Positions 9,471 to 18,831 of a DNA stretch of 64,000 bases are shown here, in pieces (the first letter of the stretch is position 1; every line of letters begins with the position of its first letter). Made by a program: the position numbers and the translations under genes. The notes under the pieces are model-generated. The model saw only the letters and a list, made by a program, of their open reading frames with translations, had not been told where the DNA came from and did no database searches. The DNA comes from Lachnospiraceae bacterium (GTDB lineage Bacteria; Bacillota; Clostridia; Lachnospirales; Lachnospiraceae). The stretch covers positions 1-64,000 of the forward strand of contig JAJQBC010000142.1 of assembly GCA_021203465.1 (NCBI GenBank). The letters run 5' to 3'.

Positions 9471-10241
9471 ATGCCGCAGACAATTGCAGTGGCCGGCAAA
9501 GGAGGCGTCGGAAAGACGACACTGACCGGTATGCTGATCCAGTATCTCGCCCAGCAGAAAAAGGGCCCGATTCTCGCGGTCGACGCGGACGCGAACTCAA
9601 ATCTCAATGAGGTGCTCGGCGTCGAGGTGGAGATGACGCTCGGCGATATCCGCGATGAGCTGGAAAATTCGGAGACGGCGAAGGTGAGCCCGATCCCGAA
9701 GGGAATGTCCAAGCAGGATTATACGGAGTTCCGCTTTGACTCCGCTCTTGTGGAGGAGGACGACTACGACCTTCTGGTCATGGGACACACGCAGGGGAAA
9801 GGCTGCTACTGCTTTGTGAATGGCCTGTTGTCGACACAGGTCGCTAGACGCGCACAGAATTACAATTATGTGATCGTGGACAATGAAGCGGGGATGGAGC
9901 ACATCAGCCGTGGAATTCTCCCGAATGTAAATATCGTGATTCTGGTGAGCGACAGCTCCCGCCGTGGAATCCAGGCGGTCGGGCGTATCGCGCGTCTCAT
10001 TCCGGAGTGCGGGCTGAAGCCGCAGAAGGTTGGCCTGATCGTGAACCGGGCGCCGAAAGGCATTCTCGCAGATGGGATTCAGGAAGAAATCGAGAAGCAG
10101 GGCCTGACGCTTCTGGGAGTTGTGCCGCAGGATGACGAGGTATTTGCATACGACAGCGAGGGAACGCCCACCACAGAGCTTCCCGCCGAGAATCCTGTAA
10201 AGACAGCACTTCGGAAGATCGTAGATCAATTGCAACTGTAA
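9471..10241 (+). CDS. cooC: CooC-type MinD/ParA-family ATPase, CODH nickel insertion
   Basis: VAGKGGVGKTTLTG deviant Walker A, GKGCYC CxC motif, VDNEAGMEHISRG. Confidence 0.93.
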   Translation: MPQTIAVAGKGGVGKTTLTGMLIQYLAQQKKGPILAVDADANSNLNEVLGVEVEMTLGDIRDELENSETAKVSPIPKGMSKQDYTEFRFDSALVEEDDYDLLVMGHTQGKGCYCFVNGLLSTQVARRAQNYNYVIVDNEAGMEHISRGILPNVNIVILVSDSSRRGIQAVGRIARLIPECGLKPQKVGLIVNRAPKGILADGIQEEIEKQGLTLLGVVPQDDEVFAYDSEGTPTTELPAENPVKTALRKIVDQLQL

Positions 10242-10273
10242 ACAAAGACAAAACTGTTATTAGGAGAAAAAGC

Positions 10274-12169
10274 ATGAGTGAAGAATTCAGACTGACATAT
10301 GTGCATGAGATGGCAGAGGCAGTGCAGAAGCTGCAGGCCACCCGTGATAAGGTTGGCGCAGATTCCTGGGAGCTGCGTGTAAAGAACCAGACTCCGCACT
10401 GCAAATTCGGTGAGCAGGGTATCTGCTGCCGTATCTGCACGATGGGACCCTGCCGTATCACCCCGAAGGCGCCCAGAGGCATCTGTGGCTGCGATGCGCA
10501 CGGTATTGTGGGACGTAACTTCCTGCGTTTCACGGCTGGCGGCGCTGCGACGCACTCGGATCACGGCCGTGAGATCTGCCATACCCTGTACGCTTCCAGC
10601 AAGGACGGCGCCTACAAGGTAAAGGATCCGGAGAAGCTGATCCGCATCGCGAAGGAGTGGGGCATCCAGACCGAGTATCGTGACATTTATGATGTGGCGC
10701 ATGAGGTGGCGGAGACCGCTCTTATGGAATATGGCAAGCCCTTCGGCGTATCCCGCTGGATTGCCCGCGCGCCGAAGCATACGAGAGAACTCTGGCACAA
10801 GGCCGAGATCGAGCCGCGCGCGATCGACCGTGAGGTATCCTGTGCGATGCATATGACCCATATGGGATGTTCTTCGAAGCCGGAGGCGCTGGTGCGCCAG
10901 TCCATGCGTGCGGGCCTCTGCGACGGCTGGGGCGGTTCCATGTGCGGCACGGAGTTCTCGGACGTTCTGTTTGGTACGCCGAAGCCGGTTGAGACCGAGG
11001 CGAACCTGGGCGTCATGAACGCGGAGAACGTCAATATTATCGTTCACGGACATGATCCGTCTCTTTCCGAGATGATCTGTGAGTACGCGGAGGATCCGGA
11101 TCTCATCGCCTATGCGAAGTCCTTCGGGGCGAAGGGCATCACGGTGTCCGGTGTCTGCTGTACCTCGAATGAGGTCGCGATGCGCCACGGCATTCCGATG
11201 GCCGGAAACTTCCTGCAGCAGGAGAACGTGGTCCTGACCGGAGCCTGCGAGGCGATCGTCGTCGACGTGCAGTGTATCTTTCCGGCACTTGGCCCCTTAA
11301 GTAAATGCTTCCATACGAAATTTATCACGACCTCCCCGATTGCGCAGATGCCGGATTCCGAGTTCATCCGCTTTGATGTGGGAACTGCGGCGGAGAAGGC
11401 GAAGTCGATCGTGAAGATGGCGGTCGAGAACTTCCAGAACCGCAAGCCGGAGCTGGTGTACATACCGGATCTGAAGCGTCACGCGACGGTCGGCTACTCC
11501 GTTGAGGCGATCAAGAAGACGCTCGACACGGTCACGAACAGCCAGATCGACGAGCTCGGCACGCTGAAGCCGCTGGTCGAGTGCGTGCGCTCCGGCGTTC
11601 TGCGCGGCGCGGTCGCGATGGTCGGCTGCAACAACCCGAAGGTGCGTCCGGACCGCTCCCACATCGAGCTGATGAAGAAGCTGATCGCGAACGACATCAT
11701 TGTCGTGGCCTCCGGCTGCTCGGCACAGTCCGCGGCCAGAGCCGGCCTCATGGACAAGCGCGCGAAGAAGTACTGCGGCGCGGGCCTTAAGAGAGTCTGC
11801 GAGCTGGCAGACATCCCGCCGGTACTGCACATGGGCTCCTGCGTGGATATCAGCCGTATGATGATTCTGGTGGCCGATCTGGCGAAGGACTCCGGCTGGA
11901 ATATCGGCCAGCTGCCGGTCGTCGGCTGCGCGCCCGAGTGGATGTCCGAGAAGGCCGTGTCCATTGGTAACTACGTCGTCTCCACCGGTATCGACACTTT
12001 CCTTGGCATCGACCCCTATGTGGCAGGTTCCAGCGAGATGCTGTACTGGCTGACCGCGGGCGTGCGCGACTGGGTTGAGGCTGCTTACACGATCGAGACC
12101 GACATGGAGAAGCTCTGCGACGGTATGATCGAGCGTATCGAAGCCAAGAGAACGGCACTCGGCATCTGA
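10274..12169 (+). CDS. cooS: Anaerobic carbon monoxide dehydrogenase catalytic subunit
   Basis: CKFGEQGICCRICTMGPCRITPKAPRGICG, MGSCVDISR, VGCAPEWMSEKAVSIG. Confidence 0.97.
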   Translation: MSEEFRLTYVHEMAEAVQKLQATRDKVGADSWELRVKNQTPHCKFGEQGICCRICTMGPCRITPKAPRGICGCDAHGIVGRNFLRFTAGGAATHSDHGREICHTLYASSKDGAYKVKDPEKLIRIAKEWGIQTEYRDIYDVAHEVAETALMEYGKPFGVSRWIARAPKHTRELWHKAEIEPRAIDREVSCAMHMTHMGCSSKPEALVRQSMRAGLCDGWGGSMCGTEFSDVLFGTPKPVETEANLGVMNAENVNIIVHGHDPSLSEMICEYAEDPDLIAYAKSFGAKGITVSGVCCTSNEVAMRHGIPMAGNFLQQENVVLTGACEAIVVDVQCIFPALGPLSKCFHTKFITTSPIAQMPDSEFIRFDVGTAAEKAKSIVKMAVENFQNRKPELVYIPDLKRHATVGYSVEAIKKTLDTVTNSQIDELGTLKPLVECVRSGVLRGAVAMVGCNNPKVRPDRSHIELMKKLIANDIIVVASGCSAQSAARAGLMDKRAKKYCGAGLKRVCELADIPPVLHMGSCVDISRMMILVADLAKDSGWNIGQLPVVGCAPEWMSEKAVSIGNYVVSTGIDTFLGIDPYVAGSSEMLYWLTAGVRDWVEAAYTIETDMEKLCDGMIERIEAKRTALGI

Positions 12170-12278
12170 TAGAAAGATGCAGTCAGACACTGTTTTTCAC
12201 CGCGAGAGGGTGGGAAGGGCTGCGGACAGCCGCAGCCGGAGTGCATGACTGGAAATAGAAATAAAAAGAGGTGTGGAC

Positions 12279-13040
12279 ATGAAGATTGCGGTTACCGGTA
12301 AAGGGGGAGTCGGCAAGACGACCTTTGCGGCGACGCTCGCGAGGCTCTACGCGGATGAGGGAAAGGCAGTTCTGGCCGCGGATGTGGATCCGGATGCAAA
12401 TCTGGGGCTGGCTCTGGGATTTCCAGAGGACGTGCTGGACTCGATCATTCCGATTTCGAAGATGCGGAAGCTCGTGGAGGAGCGGACCGGCGCCGGCGCG
12501 GACAATACCTTTTACAAACTGAACCCGAAGGTGAGCGACATTCCCGATACCTACAGCAAGACTTACAATGGGGTCAAGCTGCTGACGCTCGGGACGGTGG
12601 AGACCGGAGGCGGCGGCTGTGTCTGCCCGGAGCATGTGATGCTACGGCGGATCCTCAGCAATCTGGTGATTCATCGGGACGAGGTGGTCATCATGGATAT
12701 GGAGGCCGGTCTGGAACACTTAGGCCGTGGCACCTGCGAGGTCATGGAACAGTTTGTGGTGGTCATCGAACCGGGTGCGCGCAGTGTGCAGACCTATAAA
12801 AATGTAAAGCGACTTGCCCTGGATCTGGGAATCCGTCAGGTTCGCGTGGTGGCCAACAAGGTGCGCGGCGCAGAGGATGAGGAGTTTGTACGCTCCAGGA
12901 TTCCCGCGGAAGATCTGCTCGGCTTTATCCATTATAATGCCGAGGTGATCGACGCGGACCGGCAGGGAAAGGCTCCCTATGACGTGAGCCCGACCGCCAC
13001 TGAGGAGATTCGCAGGATCAAGGAGATACTGGAACAATAA
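12279..13040 (+). CDS. AcsF/CooC-like ATPase, acetyl-CoA synthase/CODH maturation
   Basis: VTGKGGVGKTTFAATLA, GGGGCVCPEHVMLRR, MDMEAGLEHLGRGT; adjacent to acsB. Confidence 0.9.
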   Translation: MKIAVTGKGGVGKTTFAATLARLYADEGKAVLAADVDPDANLGLALGFPEDVLDSIIPISKMRKLVEERTGAGADNTFYKLNPKVSDIPDTYSKTYNGVKLLTLGTVETGGGGCVCPEHVMLRRILSNLVIHRDEVVIMDMEAGLEHLGRGTCEVMEQFVVVIEPGARSVQTYKNVKRLALDLGIRQVRVVANKVRGAEDEEFVRSRIPAEDLLGFIHYNAEVIDADRQGKAPYDVSPTATEEIRRIKEILEQ

Positions 13041-13068
13041 ACCGATAAATATGTATGGAGGTAACATC

Positions 13069-15207
13069 GTGACATTATTTGACAGAGTGTTTGGCGGCTC
13101 GCAGGAAATGTATGCGTGGGCCGAGAAAGCTGTTACGGAAGCGGTCGAGAAATATGGCGTTGACAAAGAAGTGTCTCTTCCGCAGACGGCATACTGCCTG
13201 CCCTGCTACTATGCAGTGACCGGTGAGAAGCTGACGAAGCTGGGCGAAGTGCAGGAAGCGCTCGGCGGCAGAATCAAGAGCATGATGGAGCGCAAGGAGC
13301 GTCTCCACAACGTCTTCCAGGCGGGCATTGGCACTGCGCTGGCGGCGGAGATGATTGAGGCCATGAAGTATATCGACGGCGCGGAGCCTTATGCGGAGCC
13401 CTATGTGGGAAGCTTCTCCGACGCCTGGATTCGTGAGCTGGGCGTGCCGCTGGTCACCGGCGACATCCCGGGCGTGGCGGTTCTCATCAACGCAGCTCCG
13501 ACAAAAGAGGAGGCTGTCGCTCTGGTTAAGAGCTATCAGTCTCAGGGTATCTTTGTGACCTGCACCGGCGGCATCTGCCAGCAGCTGATCGACGCCGGAT
13601 ACAAGACCGGATTTAACGTGCGTGTGACGCTGCTCGGCGACGAGATCACCTCGGTCGTACATGTCGTATCCGTGGCTCTGCGTGCAGCGCTGATCTTCGG
13701 CAACATCACGCCGGGCGATCTCGACAGCCTGATGACTTACACGAAGGACCGTGTGTTCGCATTCGTAAACGCTTATGCTCCAGTCGATGATCTGACCGTG
13801 GGCTGCGGCGGCGGCGCGATCGCCTTCGGCTTCCCGGTTATCTCGAACGATATGGTCAGCCTGAAGGATATGAACGTGCCGAAGAGCCTGATCCTGCAGG
13901 AAGATTCGACCAAGTTCAACGCGACGTCCCTTGACGCGCGCGATATCAAGATCAAGATCGCGCAGGTCGATATCCCGGTTTCCTTCGCTTCCGCATTTGA
14001 GGGTGAGATCATCCGCCGCGGCGATATGCAGGTTGAGTTCGACGGCTCCCGCAAGGACTGCTTCGAGCTGGTCTGCACGAAGGATGCGGGCGACGTCACT
14101 GACCACGGTTTCGAGCTGATCGGACCGGACTTCGACACGATGGAAGTCGGCAGCAAGCAGCAGATTGCCTATATCGTCAATGTGGCAGGCAAGAATATGC
14201 AGTCCGACTTTGAGCCGGTGTTTGAGCGTAAGTTCCACAGCTATATCAACTGCATTGAGGGCGTGATGCATACCGGGCAGCGCGACATGATCCGTGTCCG
14301 TATCAGCAAGAGCACCTTCGAGGCGGGCTTCCGCGCGAAGGATCTGGCGGAAGTGCTGTATGTCAATATCAAGAATGAGTTCGACGCGGTCGTCGATAAG
14401 TGTTCCGTGACGATCGTGACCGATCCGGCGGAGTGCACGAAACTGCGTCACGAGCTGGCGACGCCGGCTTACGATGCGCGTGATGAGAGACTGACATCCC
14501 TGACCGACGAGTCCGTGCCGGTTTACTACAGCTGTATCATGTGTCAGGCTTTCTCGCCGAGCCATGTGTGCGTGGTTACTCCGGAGCGTCTCGGACTCTG
14601 CGGCGCCGTGTCGTGGCTTGACGCGAAGGCGACGAACCAGCTCGACCCGCAGGGCCCCTGCCAGGTCATCACCAAGGAGCGCGTGATCGACGAGAACCTC
14701 GGACGTTACGAGGACGTCGACGAGGCGGTCAACAAGTTCTCGCAGGGTGCTCTCGAGCACGTGACGCTTTACTCCATCATGGAAGATCCGATGACCTCCT
14801 GCGGTTGCTTCGAGTGCATCTGCGGTATCGAGCCCTTCTCGAACGGCGTGATCATCGCGAACCGTGAGTACGCGGGCATGACACCTCTTGGAATGACCTT
14901 TGCGGATCTCGCCTCCATGACCGGTGGCGGCGTGCAGACCCCGGGCTTCATGGGCCACGGCAAGCACTTCATCTCCTCCAAGAAGTTCATGAAGGCAGAG
15001 GGCGGCGTAGAGCGCATCGTCTGGATGCCGAAGGATCTGAAGGATCAGGTGAGCGAGCGTCTGAACGAGACAGCGAAGGAACTCTACGGCATCGACAACT
15101 TCTGCGATATGATTGGTGACGAGACCGTTTCCACCGACCCCGAGTCCCTGCTCGAGTTCCTGACCGAGAAGGGCCACCCGGCGCTGGGCATGGAGCCGAT
15201 GATGTAA
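13069..15207 (+). CDS. acsB: CO-methylating acetyl-CoA synthase, copy 1
   Basis: A-cluster Cys motifs YYSCIMCQAFSPSHVCVVTPERLGLCGAVSW and TSCGCFECICG; GTG start at 13069 after GGAGGTAACATC. Confidence 0.95.
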   Translation: MTLFDRVFGGSQEMYAWAEKAVTEAVEKYGVDKEVSLPQTAYCLPCYYAVTGEKLTKLGEVQEALGGRIKSMMERKERLHNVFQAGIGTALAAEMIEAMKYIDGAEPYAEPYVGSFSDAWIRELGVPLVTGDIPGVAVLINAAPTKEEAVALVKSYQSQGIFVTCTGGICQQLIDAGYKTGFNVRVTLLGDEITSVVHVVSVALRAALIFGNITPGDLDSLMTYTKDRVFAFVNAYAPVDDLTVGCGGGAIAFGFPVISNDMVSLKDMNVPKSLILQEDSTKFNATSLDARDIKIKIAQVDIPVSFASAFEGEIIRRGDMQVEFDGSRKDCFELVCTKDAGDVTDHGFELIGPDFDTMEVGSKQQIAYIVNVAGKNMQSDFEPVFERKFHSYINCIEGVMHTGQRDMIRVRISKSTFEAGFRAKDLAEVLYVNIKNEFDAVVDKCSVTIVTDPAECTKLRHELATPAYDARDERLTSLTDESVPVYYSCIMCQAFSPSHVCVVTPERLGLCGAVSWLDAKATNQLDPQGPCQVITKERVIDENLGRYEDVDEAVNKFSQGALEHVTLYSIMEDPMTSCGCFECICGIEPFSNGVIIANREYAGMTPLGMTFADLASMTGGGVQTPGFMGHGKHFISSKKFMKAEGGVERIVWMPKDLKDQVSERLNETAKELYGIDNFCDMIGDETVSTDPESLLEFLTEKGHPALGMEPMM

Positions 15208-15213
15208 GTTGTC

Positions 15214-15233
15214 GGGACTGCGTACGCAGTCCC
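15214..15233. repeat. Perfect 20-nt palindrome GGGACTGCGTACGCAGTCCC immediately after acsB copy 1
   Basis: Read directly; starts 7 nt after the acsB stop. Confidence 0.85.
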
Positions 15234-15285
15234 AGCGGGTTTCCCATAGGGAAAGCCGCGTAGGACTCCGAAGGAGGCCGACAGC

Positions 15286-15450
15286 TTAACGACAGAAATG
15301 CGAAGCATTTCTGGAGTCTAAAGCATCACCCGACCGATTAGCGACAGAATCTTTTAGCGGCGTCAGCCGCGACAGACGTGCGAAGCACGGCTGGATTCTG
15401 GAGCCTTGGCCAATACCTGACCCGAGCTGTTAGCGACAGAATCTTTTAGT
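15286..15450 (+). repeat. Cluster of modular hairpin repeats: short form (15286-15318), long form (15338-15405), 5'-half copy (about 15419-15450)
   Basis: TTAACGACAGAAATGC-GAA-GCATTTCTGGAGTC; TTAGCGACAGAATCTTTTAGCGGC-GTCA-GCCGC...CGTGC-GAA-GCACG...GATTCTGGAGCC; CCGAGCTGTTAGCGACAGAATCTTTTAG. Confidence 0.8.
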
Positions 15451-15474
15451 GATTAGTTTTTATCACCCGACGAA

Positions 15475-15504
15475 GGGAAGCCCTGAAAAAAATTAGGGTT
15501 TCCC
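15475..15504 (+). other. 10-bp hairpin in the acsB1-acsD intergenic region, possible terminator (weak U-tract)
   Basis: GGGAAGCCCT-GAAAAAAATT-AGGGTTTCCC. Confidence 0.5.
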
Positions 15505-15526
15505 TTTCGGAGCGTGCGGAAAGCCT

Positions 15527-15554
15527 TTTACTTTTTATTCATTTGTGTTATAAT
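15527..15554 (+). promoter_or_regulatory. Candidate promoter for acsD
   Basis: TTTACT - 16 bp - TATAAT. Confidence 0.45.
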
Positions 15555-15588
15555 TTACTGAGATATTTTTTAAGGAGGATACATACCA

Positions 15589-16530
15589 ATGCCATTCAAT
15601 GGAAAATCAGGAAAATTTAATGCTTCCATCAACACAGTCGAGATCGGCTGCGGCGAGAAGGCGATCAAGATTGGCGGCGAGAACGTTTATCCGTTCTATA
15701 CTTTTGACGCGCCGATCGAGAACGCGCCGAAGATCGGCGTTATGATCTCCGACCTCGGTCTGGAGAATGAGCCTGCGGGCGTGAAAGCCTACTATGAGGG
15801 CTGCAGCAGCTTTGCCGAGATCGCACAGAAAGCCGCCGCGATGCCGGGCGCAGATTTCGTCTGCCTGAAGCTTGAGGGAGCGGATCCCAACGGTGAGAAC
15901 AAGTCTACCGAGGAGTGCATGACCGTTCTGAAAGAGGTCGTTGACGCCATCGACGTGCCGCTTGTCGTATACGGTTGCAAGAACGTAACGAAGGATGCCG
16001 AGCTTCTGACGAAGGCGGCAGAAGTCGCTCAGGGGAAGAATGTCCTGATTCTGGCGGCGAAGGAAGAGAACTACAAGGGTATCGGCGCAGCCGCGGGCCT
16101 TGCTTACAATCAGAAGGTCGGTGCGGAATCCGCCGTTGATATCAACCTTGCAAAACAGCTTAACGTATTGATTTCTCAGCTCGGCGTAGCACCGGCGAAC
16201 GTTGTCATGAACGTCGGTACGGCGGCTGTCGGATACGGTTTCGAGTACGTAGTCTCCACGATGGATCGTGTCAAGGCGGCGGCTCTGTCCCAGGGCGACG
16301 CACAGCTTCAGATGCCGATCATTACGCCGGTTGCCGATGAGGCATGGAGCACAAAAGAGGCGATTGCCTCGCAGGAGGATATGCCGGAGTGGGGCGATCA
16401 GGAAGCCCGCGGCATCGGCATGGAGGTATCCACGGCCGCTTCTGTACTGGCGTCCGGTTCCAACGCAGTCATTCTGAAACATCCGACTTCCGTTGCGACC
16501 ATATCTGCATTGATCAAAGAACTGGTGTAA
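15589..16530 (+). CDS. acsD: Acetyl-CoA decarbonylase/synthase subunit delta (corrinoid Fe-S protein small subunit)
   Basis: PFYTFDAPIENAPKIGVMISD, DFVCLKLEGADPNG; order acsD-acsC-acsE. Confidence 0.95.
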   Translation: MPFNGKSGKFNASINTVEIGCGEKAIKIGGENVYPFYTFDAPIENAPKIGVMISDLGLENEPAGVKAYYEGCSSFAEIAQKAAAMPGADFVCLKLEGADPNGENKSTEECMTVLKEVVDAIDVPLVVYGCKNVTKDAELLTKAAEVAQGKNVLILAAKEENYKGIGAAAGLAYNQKVGAESAVDINLAKQLNVLISQLGVAPANVVMNVGTAAVGYGFEYVVSTMDRVKAAALSQGDAQLQMPIITPVADEAWSTKEAIASQEDMPEWGDQEARGIGMEVSTAASVLASGSNAVILKHPTSVATISALIKELV

Positions 16531-16551
16531 TCGAGGAGGAGGAATCATACC

Positions 16552-17898
16552 ATGGCTTTAAAAGGATTAGATATTTTTAAACTGACACCCAAGACGAACT
16601 GCAAGGAGTGCGGCAGCCCGACCTGCATGGCCTTCTCGATGAAGGTGGCGCAGGGCGCGGTGGATCTTTCCAAGTGCCCGCATATGTCGGAGGAGGCTCT
16701 CGCGACGCTGTCCGAGGCGACGGCTCCGCCCATGAAGACGATCAAGGTCGGTACCGGCGACGCCGAGTACAGCCTGGGCGGCGAGACTGTTCTGGCCAGA
16801 CATGAGAAGACTTTCGTCAGCAGACCGCGTTTCGCGGTGAGCCTGACCGCGGACATGGATATCGACGCGGTGATGGCGGAAGTGAAGAAGGTTGACTACG
16901 ATCGTATCGGCGAGCAGATGCACGCGGAGATGGTCTATGTGGAGTATACCGGCGACAGCGCGGCCTATGTCGAGGCTGTGAAGAAAGTGACCGGCATCGG
17001 CAAGACGATCATTCTTGGCTGCAAGGATGTAGAGGCTGCGAAGGCTGCCCTCGAGGTCTGTAAGGCTGAGAAGCCGATCCTGGATGGAGCGGACGCTTCC
17101 AACTATGCGGATATGGTCGAGGCTGCGAAGGCCGCGGGCGTGGTGCTCGGCGTGACCGGAGCGGATATCAATGAGCTCTATGATACGACTGCCGCGATCG
17201 AGAAGCTCGGTTACAAGGAGCTGGTGCTCGACACGACCGGAGCGGATATCAAGACGACCTTTGCGACCACCGTACAGGTGCGTCGTGCCTGTCTGGCAAA
17301 GAATCCGGACAGAACCTGCGGTTATCCGTCGATTGTGAACCTTTCGAAGATCGCGCCGAACGATGAGCCGATGCAGATCGCGCTCGCGTCCATGTTCGTG
17401 CTGAAGTATGGTTCGATCATCGTCATGGATACGATGAACTACGCCAGAGCGCTTCCGCTGTACGGCCTGCGCCAGAACGTCTACACCGATCCGCAGAAGC
17501 CGATGAAGGTGGAGCCGGGCATCTACCCGCTGAACGGCGGCGATGAGAATTCCGTAGTTCTGACGACGGTCGACTTCGCGCTTACTTATTTCGTAGTTTC
17601 CGGTGAGCTGGAGCGCTCCGGCGTGCCGTGCAACCTTGCGATCAGCGATGCGGGCGGACTTTCCGTTCTGACATCCTGGGCGGCGGGCAAATTCTCTTCG
17701 ACATCGATCTCGAAATTCATCATCGAGAATGTAGAGCCGAAGATCAAGTGCAGAAAGTTGATCATTCCCGGAAAGGTTGCCGTGCTGAAGGGCGACGTGG
17801 AAGCGAAGCTTCCGGGCTGGGAAGTGATCGTGGCTCCGAATGAGGCGGTGCAGCTCGTGAAATTCCTGAAGGACATGCAGGCTGCCGGCGAGATTTAA
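16552..17898 (+). CDS. acsC: Acetyl-CoA decarbonylase/synthase subunit gamma (corrinoid Fe-S protein large subunit)
   Basis: N-terminal 4Fe-4S motif KTNCKECGSPTCMAFSMKVAQGAVDLSKCP. Confidence 0.95.
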   Translation: MALKGLDIFKLTPKTNCKECGSPTCMAFSMKVAQGAVDLSKCPHMSEEALATLSEATAPPMKTIKVGTGDAEYSLGGETVLARHEKTFVSRPRFAVSLTADMDIDAVMAEVKKVDYDRIGEQMHAEMVYVEYTGDSAAYVEAVKKVTGIGKTIILGCKDVEAAKAALEVCKAEKPILDGADASNYADMVEAAKAAGVVLGVTGADINELYDTTAAIEKLGYKELVLDTTGADIKTTFATTVQVRRACLAKNPDRTCGYPSIVNLSKIAPNDEPMQIALASMFVLKYGSIIVMDTMNYARALPLYGLRQNVYTDPQKPMKVEPGIYPLNGGDENSVVLTTVDFALTYFVVSGELERSGVPCNLAISDAGGLSVLTSWAAGKFSSTSISKFIIENVEPKIKCRKLIIPGKVAVLKGDVEAKLPGWEVIVAPNEAVQLVKFLKDMQAAGEI

Positions 17899-17910
17899 AC
17901 AGTGATATGG

Positions 17911-17933
17911 CTCCGCCGCTTCTGGCGGCGGGG
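17911..17933 (+). other. GC-rich hairpin between acsC and acsE, no U-tract
   Basis: CCGCCGC-TTCTG-GCGGCGG at 17913-17931. Confidence 0.5.
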
Positions 17934-17966
17934 TACAAATAAATAATCAAAAAGGAGAACATGACT

Positions 17967-18752
17967 ATGGCAAAATTTGTAGTAATCGGTGAGAGACTGT
18001 CTACGACCGCACCGAGCGTCAACAAGGCTTTCACCTCGAGGGATCCGGAGCCGATCATTCAGCGCGCAAAGCAGCAGCTGGACGCGGGCGCAACCTATCT
18101 GGATGTCAACATCGGACCGGCTGAGAACGATGGACCGGATCTGATGAAGTGGGCGGTGCAGCTGCTCCAGAGCGAGTTCGACAATGTTCCGCTGGCGCTT
18201 GATACGGCGAACAAGGCTGCGATTGAGGCGGGTATTTCCGTTTACAACCGCGCGAAGGGCAAGCCGATCGTCAACTCGGCTGACGCTGCGGGCAGAATCG
18301 AGTACATAGATCTCGCCGCCGCAAATGATGCCATTGTCATCGCTCTTTGCAACGGCGAAGGTATCGCGAAGGATAACGACGAGCGTATGATGTACTGCCA
18401 GACCATGCTTGAGAGAGGCATGGAGCACGGCATGGATCCGTCTGACCTCTGGTTTGACCCGCTGTTCCTTGTCATCAAGGGCATGCAGGACAAGCAGATG
18501 CAGATTCTGGAATGCATCAAGATGATTTCCGACATGGAGCTGAACTCCACCGGCGGCCTTTCCAACAACTCGAACGGTATGCCGAAGCACATCCGTCCGA
18601 TCATGGATTCCGCGATGGTAGCCATGGCCATGATGTGCGGCCTGACCTCCGCGATCGTGAACCCGAACGACCTGCGTCTGATGGAGACGATCAAGTCCTG
18701 TGATATCATCAAGAATAACAATCTGTATGCGGACTCCTATCTGGAGATCTAA
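17967..18752 (+). CDS. acsE: Methyltetrahydrofolate:corrinoid iron-sulfur protein methyltransferase
   Basis: VVIGERLSTTAPSVNKAF, GATYLDVNIGPA, GGLSNNSNGMPKHIRPIMDSAMVAMAM. Confidence 0.95.
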   Translation: MAKFVVIGERLSTTAPSVNKAFTSRDPEPIIQRAKQQLDAGATYLDVNIGPAENDGPDLMKWAVQLLQSEFDNVPLALDTANKAAIEAGISVYNRAKGKPIVNSADAAGRIEYIDLAAANDAIVIALCNGEGIAKDNDERMMYCQTMLERGMEHGMDPSDLWFDPLFLVIKGMQDKQMQILECIKMISDMELNSTGGLSNNSNGMPKHIRPIMDSAMVAMAMMCGLTSAIVNPNDLRLMETIKSCDIIKNNNLYADSYLEI

Positions 18753-18767
18753 TCAGAGAGAGATAAG

Positions 18768-18793
18768 GAGGCACAAATATTTTGTGCCTCTTT
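18768..18793 (+). terminator. Rho-independent terminator/attenuator between acsE and acsB copy 2
   Basis: GAGGCACAAA-TAT-TTTGTGCCTC followed by TTT. Confidence 0.65.
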
Positions 18794-18831
18794 GTATATA
18801 AGCAGACATACAAACAGGAGGTAATTGTAAA

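Noticed and set aside
798-12190. Other long antisense ORFs (798-1829, 3059-4375, 5443-6846, 10226-11188, 11297-12190)
   Set aside because: Fully covered by well-supported plus-strand genes; composition is that of shadow ORFs.
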